Shown: one piece after another, positions 52,845 through 61,141 of the stretch | How the letters are laid out: the number at the start of each line of letters is the position of its first letter | Numbering within the stretch: the stretch's first letter is position 1 | DNA from: Gemmatimonadaceae bacterium | Lineage (GTDB): Bacteria > Gemmatimonadota > Gemmatimonadetes > Gemmatimonadales > Gemmatimonadaceae | Assembly (NCBI GenBank): GCA_036496605.1 | Contig: DASXKV010000033.1 | Span: 1-64,000 of the forward strand | DNA length: 64,000 nt | Direction of reading: 5' to 3' | The notes under the pieces: model-generated | What the model saw: only the letters and a program-made list of their open reading frames with translations | Told to the model about the DNA's origin: nothing | The model's database searches: none | Program-made: the position numbers and the translations under genes

Positions 52845-53699
52845 ATGCGTCGTCGCGAGCTGTTGCAGATCATGGGTGTGGCGGCAGTGATGCCGTCAAT
52901 GCATGTCGATCTCGCGGCGCCCGGCACGGCACGCGCCGGTCGTCTCAAACAATCTGTTTCGCGCTGGCCCTACTCACGGATCCCGCTCGGCGAGTTCTCG
53001 AGCGCGTGCAAGGGCATGGGCATCGTCGCCATCGACTTGCTTCAGCCCGAGGACTGGGGCGTCGTGCGCGACGCGGGGCTCGCCTGCTCCATGGGCTACC
53101 CGACAAAGCGCCAGGACTTCATTCCGACGGGTTTCAACAACCCCGCCAATCATGCCATGCTTCTGCGGGAGTTGGAGACGACGATCCCGCTTGCGTCGAA
53201 GGCAGGCGTCCCGAACGTGATCGCAATGTTCGGCAATCGCTACGGCGCGAGTGACGCGCAAGCGATCGCCGCGTGCGTCGCCGGGTTGAACAAGATCACG
53301 GCGCTTGCCGAAGAGCAGAAGGTCACGATCTGTGTCGAGCTACTCAATAGCAAGGTAGATCACGCCGGATATCAGGGCGATCACACCGCCTTCGGCGCCG
53401 CAGTGATCGAAGGCGTCGCTTCCCCGCGCGTGAAGCTGCTCTACGACATCTACCACATGCAGATCATGGAAGGGGACATCATCCGCACGATCCGCACGCA
53501 CGCCAGTCACATCGGGCACTTCCACACGGGGGGCGTGCCCGGCCGTCACGAGCTCGATGACACACAAGAGCTCAACTGGCACGCCGTCGCGCGGGCGATC
53601 GCCGACACGGGATTTGCCGGCTACATCGCGCACGAGTTCGTGCCGACGCGGGAGCCGCTCGTCTCGTTGAGCGAGGCAGTCAAGATTTGCACCGTGTGA
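52845..53699 (+). CDS. Hydroxypyruvate isomerase-like TIM-barrel protein with Tat signal
   Basis: A 284-residue xylose-isomerase-like TIM-barrel protein. The ATG at 52845 is preceded by GGAGG (52832-52836) and opens a twin-arginine signal (MRRRELLQIMGVAAVMPSM). The barrel shows VPNVIAMFGNRYGASDAQAI, VTICVELLNSKVDHAGYQGD, KLLYDIYHMQIMEGDIIRTI and IGHFHTGGVPGRHELDDTQE, which include the metal-binding Glu, Asp-His, and Glu residues expected in the Hyi/Otn family. It would act outside the cytoplasm on a small hydroxy-acid or sugar. The frame stays open 97 codons upstream, but that part overlaps the epimerase gene and is not protein-like. Confidence 0.88.
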   Translation: MRRRELLQIMGVAAVMPSMHVDLAAPGTARAGRLKQSVSRWPYSRIPLGEFSSACKGMGIVAIDLLQPEDWGVVRDAGLACSMGYPTKRQDFIPTGFNNPANHAMLLRELETTIPLASKAGVPNVIAMFGNRYGASDAQAIAACVAGLNKITALAEEQKVTICVELLNSKVDHAGYQGDHTAFGAAVIEGVASPRVKLLYDIYHMQIMEGDIIRTIRTHASHIGHFHTGGVPGRHELDDTQELNWHAVARAIADTGFAGYIAHEFVPTREPLVSLSEAVKICTV

Positions 53700-53723
53700 T
53701 TGTCTTCTCGCGATGCACCAGGC

Positions 53724-55181
53724 TCACGGTACCGCTGCAGTTCCCGGCGCCGTGGTCAGTGCCCGCGTGAGGCGCCAAAGGAATTCCTGCCCTTCATAGT
53801 ACGACTGGATACGCATCCGCTCATCACGCCCGTGAGCGCGCGCGTCGACCGTTGGATCGCTGAATAGGCCCGACACGCCGTACGACGCAACGCCTAACGC
53901 TCGGAAGAAGCGCGAGTCGGTCGCGCCCGTCGACATTACCGGAATCACCGGTACCGCGCCCCACATCGCTCGCGTCACCCGACTGACGGCGTTGAAGAGC
54001 TCCGGCTGCAATGGAGAGGGCAGCGGCGGCTGGCGCGGGGATCCTTGCAGCACGACCTGCACCGTCGTGTCATTGACCAACTTCTCGATGTCGGCGCGAA
54101 TGACCGCCGGCGTATCCGAGGGGAATACTCGACAATTGATCGTCGCCTCCGCGAGCTGCGGCAGCGCGTTCGTCGCGTGACCGCCGCTCAGCATCGTTGG
54201 CACACAGGTCGTCCGGAGCATGGAGTTGTAGCGCGGATCCGACGCGACCGTTGCCAGTGCCGCCGCGTCGTTGGGATTCGCCACGAGCGCCTTCATCGCG
54301 CGTCCTAACGTGGGCTCCTCGACGTCGGCCGTGTTGGCGAAGAAGGCACGCGTCACGTCGTTGAATCGAACGGGGAACTGATGGCGACCCACTTTCGAGA
54401 GCGCGTCCGCGAGCGCGACGATCGCGTTGTCCGGCCTCGGCACCGAGGAGTGTCCGCCACGATTCGTCGCGCGAAGCACGACGTTCGTCGACACCTTCTC
54501 CGTCGCCTGGACGGAATTGAAGAGCGGCTTCCCATTTCGCAGTGTGCCCCCGCCCCCTTCGTTGATCACGAGCGCCGCATCGACGAGCTGCGGGTGATTC
54601 TTGAGGAGCCAGTCGACGCCGTTGGATCCGCCACCTTCTTCGTCCGCGGTGAGTGCGATGATCACATCGCGATCGGGGACGACGTGCTCGCGTACCATGC
54701 GAATGGCATTCGCGACGAAGATCGACGCCATCGCCTTGTCGTCCGCAGTGCCGCGACCGTAGTAGTAGCCGTCGCGCTCAGTAAACACGAAGGGATCGAG
54801 GTCCGGCGACCAATCGGCTTTGAGTGCTTCGACGACGTCGATATGCGCGAGGAGGAGCAGCGGCTTACGGCCGCTCGCCCCGTTGCCGTGAATGCGCGCG
54901 ACGACGTTGTACTTGTCGGGCTTGGGACCACCGACGAAGATGTCCGAATCGGCGATGCCGGCGCCGCGAAACCGTGTCGCCATGGCCTGCGCCGCGGGCG
55001 TGACGTTCCCGGTCTTCATGCCGGTGTTGATCTCGATCAGCTCTTTGTAGATGTCGTGCGCAAGCTGCTGATTCGCGGTGAGCTTACTGGGTGTGTAGGT
55101 CGGGCTCCGACTCTGGGCGGCTACCGGAAACGCGAGACAGGTCGAAAGCGTGACGATGATTTCTCGATGGGAGAGTCTCAT
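53724..55181 (-). CDS. Secreted M20 family metallopeptidase
   Basis: A 485-residue exported aminopeptidase or carboxypeptidase. The signal is SHREIIVTLSTCLAFPVAAQ from the ATG at 55181. Zinc ligands: His in LLLLAHIDVVEALKADW, Asp in YYYGRGTADDKAMAS, the Glu pair in ITALTADEEGGG-like IIALTADEEGGGSNG. A lid/dimerisation domain follows (RATNRGGHSSVPRPDNAIVA), and the distal catalytic segment is VMSTGATDSRFFRALG. It probably scavenges peptides in the periplasm. The frame could extend to 55442 but that sequence is a repeat-rich promoter region shared with the divergent permease gene. Confidence 0.92.
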   Translation of the reverse strand: MRLSHREIIVTLSTCLAFPVAAQSRSPTYTPSKLTANQQLAHDIYKELIEINTGMKTGNVTPAAQAMATRFRGAGIADSDIFVGGPKPDKYNVVARIHGNGASGRKPLLLLAHIDVVEALKADWSPDLDPFVFTERDGYYYGRGTADDKAMASIFVANAIRMVREHVVPDRDVIIALTADEEGGGSNGVDWLLKNHPQLVDAALVINEGGGGTLRNGKPLFNSVQATEKVSTNVVLRATNRGGHSSVPRPDNAIVALADALSKVGRHQFPVRFNDVTRAFFANTADVEEPTLGRAMKALVANPNDAAALATVASDPRYNSMLRTTCVPTMLSGGHATNALPQLAEATINCRVFPSDTPAVIRADIEKLVNDTTVQVVLQGSPRQPPLPSPLQPELFNAVSRVTRAMWGAVPVIPVMSTGATDSRFFRALGVASYGVSGLFSDPTVDARAHGRDERMRIQSYYEGQEFLWRLTRALTTAPGTAAVP

Positions 55182-55231
55182 TGCTCGTGGGGACGGCAGA
55201 GAAGAAAAACAGAGCGAGCGGAAGATGGCGA

Positions 55232-55295
55232 GGCGAAAAGTACGGGCCGAAAAGCATGAGCCGAAAGTAGCGACGCGAAAACGACGTGAAAACGT
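55232..55295. repeat. 14-nt phased GAAAA repeats in a divergent promoter region
   Basis: GAAAA or GAAA begins at 55235, 55249, 55263 and 55277, exactly 14 nt apart, and once more at 55288. Flanking bases are partly conserved (C before, AGYA-like after). The array lies in the 263-bp gap between the M20 peptidase gene (start 55181) and the second orphan permease gene (start 55445). It may be a degenerate tandem repeat or a set of spaced A-tracts. Confidence 0.55.
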
Positions 55296-55444
55296 GGTCC
55301 AACCACCGCGGGGCTGAGAGGTGTCGAAACTCGAACGCGGCTCAACAGTATGGTGAAGTGGCCATTCCGCTCTCTTCGGTTGAATGGGATGGAAATCATG
55401 GTATCTCTTAGCCCGCCGGTCCCTCTCACGCATCGAGAACACTC

Positions 55445-57901
55445 ATGGAATCCTTCGTTCGCGATCTGCGCTTTGTCGCCCGATCGATGGCGAGAACGCC
55501 GGGCTTCTTCATCACCGTCATCGCGACGCTGGGCCTCGGAATCGGTGCGACGACGGCGATCTTCAGTGTCGTTAACGGTGTGCTGCTTCGGCCGCTGCCG
55601 TATCCGGAGCCGGAGCGCATCGTCCGCGTCTGGCAAATCAACAAGAATGGCGGCGACGTCCAGTTCTCCGATCCGAACTTCAATGACGTTCGGGCGGAGA
55701 GCCGCTCCTTCGGCGCGATGGCGGAGTTCACCGACAACGGAACCGTTTCGGTGACTGCGTCGCACGACGCGGTGCGAGCGCACCTCGCGACGGCGTCGAG
55801 TGAATTCTTCTCCATTCTTGGCGTGCGCGCGCTCGTCGGTCGGACCTTCCTTCCCGAGGAGCAGCATGTGGGCGCGGCCGGCGGGGTCGTGGTGAGCCAG
55901 GGCTTCTGGCAGCGTGCGCTCGATGGCGCGCCGTCCGCGTTAGGCACGGTGCTGACGTTGGATGGCCAGGTGTACCGCGTCGTCGGCGTCATGCCGGGGA
56001 CGGTGGATGTTCCGACGGGCGTCGACCTATGGATCCCGCGCGAGCTGAGCGGGCCCTCGCCGCATCGCACTGGTCACAACTATCAGGTGATTGCCCGGCT
56101 GCGTGACGGCGTGTCGCTGGAGCAGGCGCGCCGCGAGACGAGCGCAATCGCGAAGAGCCTCAAGCAGCAATACGGCGACGAGACGTGGATGGCTGATGCG
56201 CATCTCATCCCGCTGCGTGAGCAACGGGTCGGTGACGTGCGGCCCGCGTTGATGATCGTACTCGCCGCCTCCGGCGTTCTGCTGCTCATCGGTTGCGCCA
56301 ACGTCGTGAATCTCCTCGTTGCTCGCATGGCGTCCCGTCAGGGCGAGCTCGCGCTTCGCCTCGCGCTCGGCGCTGGCCGCGGCCGACTCGTCAGGCAGTT
56401 CCTGGCGGAGTCGCTCGTTCTTTCGTTGTGCGGTGGAGTGCTCGGGGTCCTCATTGGCGCCGCGGGCGTGAAGGCATTGCTCGCGCTCGAACCAGGACGT
56501 CTGCCGCGGATCGGCGAAGTCGGGGTGCACTGGCCGGTGCTGCTCTTCGCGCTCGCGGTATCGGTGACGTGCGCAGTGGCGCTCGGGCTGCTCACAGCAT
56601 GGCGAGCAACACGAGGCGATATCCGCGAGACGCTCGCGCAATCGCAACGCACGCAAGCCGGGGCCGGCGCGACACAGCGCATTCGCAGCGCGCTCGTCGT
56701 GGCCCAGGTCGCGCTCACGCTCGTCTTGCTCGTGGGTGCGGGCCTGTTGGCGCGCAGCTTCGAGCGACTCCTTGCCGTTTCGCCGGGATTCCACGCCAAC
56801 AACGCCGTCGTGATGGACGTCGACTACTCGTCAGGGAGCGACTCGACCCCCCGACGCCAAATGGTACAGCTCTACGACGAGCTGATGCAGCGATTCGCGG
56901 CCATTCCCGGCGTGTCCGACGTCGGCAGCTCGAACTTCTTCCCCTTTGCTGGTGGCAGCATTGGAGACGGGGCGTTCATCGTGATGTCTCGGCCCGACGA
57001 GAAGATCGACTTCGCGCAACTCCCATCGCTGCTCAAGGACAAGTCCCGTTCGGGGTATGCCGAGTTCCGCCTCGCGAGTCCCGGCTTTTTCCACGCGTTG
57101 CACATTCCGCTCGTGAGCGGGCGCCTCTTCGACGACCGCGACGGACCGATCGCGCCGCCGGCCGCGGTGATCAACGATGCCCTGGCACGCAAGCAATGGC
57201 CTAACGACAGCCCCCTCGGCAAAATTATTCAATTCGGCAATATGGACGGCGATCTGCGTCCATTCACGGTGGTTGGCGTCGTCGGCGATATCCGCGAGGC
57301 GAGCCTCGCCGAGGCGCCGGAGCCAACGTTTTACGCCTACTACCGGCAGCGGCCGGGGCGCGCCGGCACCTTCTTCTTCGTGCTCGAGGGTGCAGGCGCG
57401 CCGGCTGGCATCATCGCGTCGGCGCGTCGCGTCATCCACGATCTGCGGCCCGATATTCCGCCACGCTTTCGTACGATCGACACGATTCTCGCCGACTCGC
57501 TTGCCGACCGCCGCTTCACGCTATTACTGCTCGGCGCGTTCGGTGCCGCGGCATTGCTGCTCGCGACGTTAGGCGTCTACAGCGTGATCTCGTTCCTGGT
57601 CACTCAGCGCCGACAGGAGATCGGCGTTCGCGTCGCCCTCGGCGCACGGAGCGAGGACGTGCTGCGACTGGTGTTGCGCCAGGGCGCGTCTTTGGCTCTC
57701 GTCGGCATTCTCATCGGCGCCATCGCGGCGCTAGGCCTAACGCGCCTGATCGCAGGACTGCTCTACGGCGTGAGTGCGACGGATCCGCTGTCCTTCGTCG
57801 CCGTGATGGCCTTGCTGACCATCGTCGCACTGATGGCGACCTTCATTCCGGCGCGCCGTGCGGCGAAGGTCGATCCGATGACGGTGCTACGCGGGTCCTG
57901 A
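55445..57901 (+). CDS. ADOP-family duplicated orphan permease
   Basis: An 818-residue permease with two FtsX modules and no ATPase domain, the same layout as 2898-5366 but clearly diverged from it. The opening SFVRDLRFVARSMARTPGFF and TLGLGIGATTAIFSVVNGVL are classic. The first FtsX module has LLIGCANVVNLLVARMASRQ and GELALRLALGAGRGRLVRQF; the second has ATLGVYSVISFLVTQRRQEI and GVRVALGARSEDVLRLVLRQ. The C-terminus ends PARRAAKVDPMTVLRGS. No ABC ATPase gene is adjacent. It converges with the M28 peptidase gene, 23 nt between stops. Function is unknown beyond a likely export role. Confidence 0.93.
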   Translation: MESFVRDLRFVARSMARTPGFFITVIATLGLGIGATTAIFSVVNGVLLRPLPYPEPERIVRVWQINKNGGDVQFSDPNFNDVRAESRSFGAMAEFTDNGTVSVTASHDAVRAHLATASSEFFSILGVRALVGRTFLPEEQHVGAAGGVVVSQGFWQRALDGAPSALGTVLTLDGQVYRVVGVMPGTVDVPTGVDLWIPRELSGPSPHRTGHNYQVIARLRDGVSLEQARRETSAIAKSLKQQYGDETWMADAHLIPLREQRVGDVRPALMIVLAASGVLLLIGCANVVNLLVARMASRQGELALRLALGAGRGRLVRQFLAESLVLSLCGGVLGVLIGAAGVKALLALEPGRLPRIGEVGVHWPVLLFALAVSVTCAVALGLLTAWRATRGDIRETLAQSQRTQAGAGATQRIRSALVVAQVALTLVLLVGAGLLARSFERLLAVSPGFHANNAVVMDVDYSSGSDSTPRRQMVQLYDELMQRFAAIPGVSDVGSSNFFPFAGGSIGDGAFIVMSRPDEKIDFAQLPSLLKDKSRSGYAEFRLASPGFFHALHIPLVSGRLFDDRDGPIAPPAAVINDALARKQWPNDSPLGKIIQFGNMDGDLRPFTVVGVVGDIREASLAEAPEPTFYAYYRQRPGRAGTFFFVLEGAGAPAGIIASARRVIHDLRPDIPPRFRTIDTILADSLADRRFTLLLLGAFGAAALLLATLGVYSVISFLVTQRRQEIGVRVALGARSEDVLRLVLRQGASLALVGILIGAIAALGLTRLIAGLLYGVSATDPLSFVAVMALLTIVALMATFIPARRAAKVDPMTVLRGS

Positions 57902-57924
57902 GCGGCGAGTGAACAGAGTTGACG

Positions 57925-59589
57925 TTATTTCAATCGCGCATCAGTGCTTCTCGGCGCTTTCGTGCACTGCGGCCATGTCGTCGAGAAGCCGCGGCCACCG
58001 CGTCCGCCGCGGCCAGCGGCTGCCGGATTCGCTGGCGCTTGCTGCTGCGCCGCCTGCGCCAGCGCCGCGAGATCGACCCGCTCGCGCGTGATCATCGTCG
58101 GGTCTTCGGATGCGAGGTACGCGAGCATCGCCGTCAGCGTCGCATTCGACTTGAGATCGTCGAACACGACCTTGTCATAAGTATCGCGGTTCGTGTGCCA
58201 GGTGTACGCGCTGTAATCCCACGGGAGCGCGCCGAGGCCAAACGCCGGCAACCCGTAACAGGCGAAGGAGAAGTCGTCGCTCCCGCCGCCAGCTGGCCGG
58301 CCCGCACCCGCAAAATTGATCTGCGCCTTCCACTCGGTCGGAATCTTCTCGAGCCACCGCGCAATATGCTCGGCGGCGTTAGGCAGGCCGCCGCCGCCCA
58401 TTCGGACGATGCGACCCGTCCCATTATCCTGATTGAACAACGCCTGCAGCCCCTTGAGCACGTCCGGATGATCTTCCGTGAACGCCTTCGAGCCGATCTC
58501 GCCCTCTTCCTCACCGCTCCAGTGGCCAACGAGAATGGTGCGCTTCGGGTGCGGATAGACCTTCTTGAGGATCCGCATCGCCTCGAGCATCGTTAGGGTT
58601 CCGGTACCGTTGTCCGTCGCTCCGGACGAGCCGTCCCACGAGTCGAAGTGCGCCGAGAGCATCACGTATTCCTCTGGCTTCTCCGTCCCCTTGATCATTG
58701 CGACGGTATTGTACACCGGCCGCTCGCCGAGGAGCTCGGCGTCGAGATTGAGGCGGAGCCTCGGATTCTCGTTGTTCTCGGTGAGACGATACACCAAGCC
58801 GTAATCCTCGCAGCTCAGCGCAATCGTCGGCGCACGCGTGTTATACGTCTCGAATACCTCGATCGTGCCCCAACCGCCGCTATTCCGCTGGAAGTCGAGC
58901 TTCGGACGGGACGTGATCACCCCGGCGACGCCGCCCTCCTCCAGACGCTTCCCCAACTCGCCGCCGCCTAACGCGAGGCTGTAGCCGGTGCCGCGGACGT
59001 TGCGTCCGCCCCACTCGCGCTGGATCCCGGCGGCGAGGCTGTCCATATGCTCCTTGGACTCCGGCGTCGCGTTCTTTTCCCAATCGTCGGGCGGCCGGCA
59101 AGTGGGCATCGGCGCCGAGACGAGCACGAGCTTGCCGCGCGCGCTCGGCAGCCATTTCACGAATTCCGTGCTGTCAGCGAAACGAGGGAGAATGATCGGT
59201 ACTGCCGTGAGATCCTTTGCGTCTGTGCCCGGGCTGTAGCCGACCATCTGTCCCTCGAGGGATCGCACGCGCGGACTGATGAGATCGATGTGCGAGTAGC
59301 CGCGGCGCCAGCCGCGCCAGGTTCCGTATTGCTCATTCTTCGCATCGATGCCCCACGACTTGTACGTCCCAACAAGCCAATCGTTGCCGCGCTTCTGATC
59401 CGGGGATCCCGTTAGGCGTGGACCGATCGAATCGAAGAGTACCTGCGCGAGGTGCATCGTCTGGGAGCTATCCATGCCGACGGCCCAGATGCGCTTGATG
59501 ATCGGATCGTCGGTGGGAAAGGTCTGCGCGCGCGAAGTAATAGGCGTCGACGCCAAAACCATCAGGGCAGGTACGAGAAGTTTTCGCAT
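57925..59589 (-). CDS. Secreted M28 family aminopeptidase
   Basis: A 554-residue exported zinc aminopeptidase. The ATG at 59589 opens a signal (MRKLLVPALMVLASTPITSR, cleavage near AQT). A PA-type insert lies at about residues 145-275. The catalytic set is visible: YVMLSAHFDSWDGSSGATDN (His, Asp), VGHWSGEEEGEIGSKAF (Glu-Glu), DFSFACYGLPAFGLGALPWD preceded by GGSDD (Asp), and YTWHTNRDTYDKV (His). The end is low-complexity (RGGRGGRGF). With the M14 and M20 enzymes, it is the third secreted peptidase in the window, pointing to growth on external protein. Confidence 0.92.
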   Translation of the reverse strand: MRKLLVPALMVLASTPITSRAQTFPTDDPIIKRIWAVGMDSSQTMHLAQVLFDSIGPRLTGSPDQKRGNDWLVGTYKSWGIDAKNEQYGTWRGWRRGYSHIDLISPRVRSLEGQMVGYSPGTDAKDLTAVPIILPRFADSTEFVKWLPSARGKLVLVSAPMPTCRPPDDWEKNATPESKEHMDSLAAGIQREWGGRNVRGTGYSLALGGGELGKRLEEGGVAGVITSRPKLDFQRNSGGWGTIEVFETYNTRAPTIALSCEDYGLVYRLTENNENPRLRLNLDAELLGERPVYNTVAMIKGTEKPEEYVMLSAHFDSWDGSSGATDNGTGTLTMLEAMRILKKVYPHPKRTILVGHWSGEEEGEIGSKAFTEDHPDVLKGLQALFNQDNGTGRIVRMGGGGLPNAAEHIARWLEKIPTEWKAQINFAGAGRPAGGGSDDFSFACYGLPAFGLGALPWDYSAYTWHTNRDTYDKVVFDDLKSNATLTAMLAYLASEDPTMITRERVDLAALAQAAQQQAPANPAAAGRGGRGGRGFSTTWPQCTKAPRSTDARLK

Positions 59590-59683
59590 GGCTGGAAGCG
59601 GTGTAGTCTCAACGGTGTTTAACAAAATCCTGCGCTTTGTCTTATGCAAGGAGCATCGAATGCTTGGACGGTAGTCCTAGCTC

Positions 59684-60595
59684 TCAGCGCCCTAGCCGCA
59701 CAGCAGCTCCCGGAAATCGTTCCGGCACACGCTCCGGGTGGAAAACGTGCGCGAGCACCTCGATCCCATCGAAGACGCGTGGGCCCGGCCGAGCAAAGTG
59801 GCTGCTCGCGTCGACGGCAAAAACATCGCCTGACTGCACGGCGGGGAGCGTCGACCAGAGTGGGTCGCGCAAGAATTGCCTTCCCTGCTCCACCGCCGAT
59901 TCGAGGTGCGCGCCACAGGGCGAGATGACGATCACCTCCGGCGCCCATTGCAGCACGTCTTGCGATACGACCCGCACGGAGTCACCACCCTTCCGTCCGA
60001 GTGCGTCGAAGCCGCCGGCGAGCTCGATCATTTCGGGCACCCAGTGGCCACCGCAGAAGACGGGGTCGATCCACTCGATGAAGAACACGCGTCGACGCGC
60101 CGCGCCACGTAGCGCCTCGATCAGGCGCGCGACTCGCGCGTGGTTCGACGCGATGAGCGTTTCCGCAACTTGGTCTCGGCCCGTGGCCTCGCCGAGCGCT
60201 CGTACGCTATCGTTGATCTCCCGCAACGACCGAGGCGCCAGCGACAGCACCTTCGCCTTGCCGTCGAGCGCGGCGACAGCGCGCTCGCTCTCGTTCCCAG
60301 ACGGCGCGCAGACCTCGCACAAATCCTGAGCAAGGATGAGGTCGGGCTCCAAGGCGCGCAGCAGATCCGTATCGACCGTGTAGATCGACCCGCCGACCCG
60401 CAGCTGCCTGCTCACCGCCGAATCGATCTCGGCGGGCGCGAGGTCGTCGAGCGGAATGGCACAATGCACGACCGCCGGCCGCATCTTTGCCTCGGGTGGA
60501 TAGTCACATTCGTGGGAGACACCGACCAGGTCGTCACCCAGACCGAGCGCAAAGGCGAGCTCGGTCGCCGAAGGGAGAAATGAGACAATGCGCAT
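59684..60595 (-). CDS. Cobalamin-binding-type protein (BtuF/periplasmic-binding fold)
   Basis: A 303-residue protein of the BtuF/FepB-type substrate-binding fold. RIVSFLPSATELAFALGLGD and VGVSHECDYPPEA are the standard opening of this group; PDLILAQDLCEVCAPSGNE and VFFIEWIDPVFCGGHWVPEM follow. Unlike periplasmic binding proteins it starts without a signal peptide, at ATG 60595, as do many proteins annotated as cobalamin-binding. No BtuC or BtuD genes are nearby, so it might not serve a transporter. It diverges from the molybdenum-hydroxylase genes across an 81-bp gap with an A/T homopolymer run at about 60602-60609. Confidence 0.85.
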   Translation of the reverse strand: MRIVSFLPSATELAFALGLGDDLVGVSHECDYPPEAKMRPAVVHCAIPLDDLAPAEIDSAVSRQLRVGGSIYTVDTDLLRALEPDLILAQDLCEVCAPSGNESERAVAALDGKAKVLSLAPRSLREINDSVRALGEATGRDQVAETLIASNHARVARLIEALRGAARRRVFFIEWIDPVFCGGHWVPEMIELAGGFDALGRKGGDSVRVVSQDVLQWAPEVIVISPCGAHLESAVEQGRQFLRDPLWSTLPAVQSGDVFAVDASSHFARPGPRVFDGIEVLAHVFHPERVPERFPGAAVRLGR

Positions 60596-60676
60596 GTCAG
60601 GTTTTTTTTCGCTGCTTGCACTGAGCGGTCGACGGCGCGAAAGTGAAGTATAGCCCTCCCTTCCCACGGGGGATCC

Positions 60677-61141
60677 ATGCCGTCGTTCACCCTGCTCGTC
60701 AATGGTCGGCGCCGCACCGCCAACGTCGCCGCGGACACGCCGCTACTCTGGGTGCTCCGCGACCACCTCGACCTCACCGGCACCAAGTACGGCTGCGGCG
60801 CAGGCTTGTGTGGCGCCTGTACCGTACATCTCGACGGCGTGCCGGCGCGCTCCTGTAGCCTGCCCATCTCTGCCGTCGGTACCAAGAAGATCACGACGAT
60901 CGAGGGCCTTGGCAGCGAGAAGACACTGCACGCAGTGCAAAAGGCGTGGATCGCAGAAGACGTCCCGCAGTGCGGTTACTGCCAATCGGGGCAGATCATG
61001 GCGGCCGCCGCGCTGCTCGCGAAGAACCGGCACCCAAGCGACGCCGAGATCGACGCCGCGATGACCAACATCTGCCGCTGCGGCACGTATCAGCGCATGC
61101 GGAAAGCGATCAAACGGGCGGCAGAGGAGGTCGGAACATGA
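60677..61141 (+). CDS. 2Fe-2S subunit of a molybdenum hydroxylase (isoquinoline 1-oxidoreductase alpha type)
   Basis: A 154-residue iron-sulfur subunit. The N-terminal ferredoxin domain has [20 protein letters not shown] and the fourth Cys in SCSL. The C-terminal helical domain has [18 protein letters not shown] and [15 protein letters not shown]. Both 2Fe-2S sites are therefore intact. In the IorA/AldA-type family this subunit passes electrons from the Mo cofactor to an acceptor, often a cytochrome, with no FAD subunit; none is encoded here. The stop overlaps the start of the large subunit (ATGA at 61138-61141). Confidence 0.93.
   Translation: MPSFTLLVNGRRRTANVAADTPLLWVLRDHLDLTGTKYGCGAGLCGACTVHLDGVPARSCSLPISAVGTKKITTIEGLGSEKTLHAVQKAWIAEDVPQCGYCQSGQIMAAAALLAKNRHPSDAEIDAAMTNICRCGTYQRMRKAIKRAAEEVGT

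Noticed and set aside
54381-55259. A 292-codon + strand open frame opposite the M20 peptidase gene
   Set aside because: Antisense to conserved zinc-ligand segments and rich in Arg/Asp only.
60602-60609. Run of eight T as a terminator signal
   Set aside because: It lies between two divergent starts, where no transcript should end, and has no stem before it.
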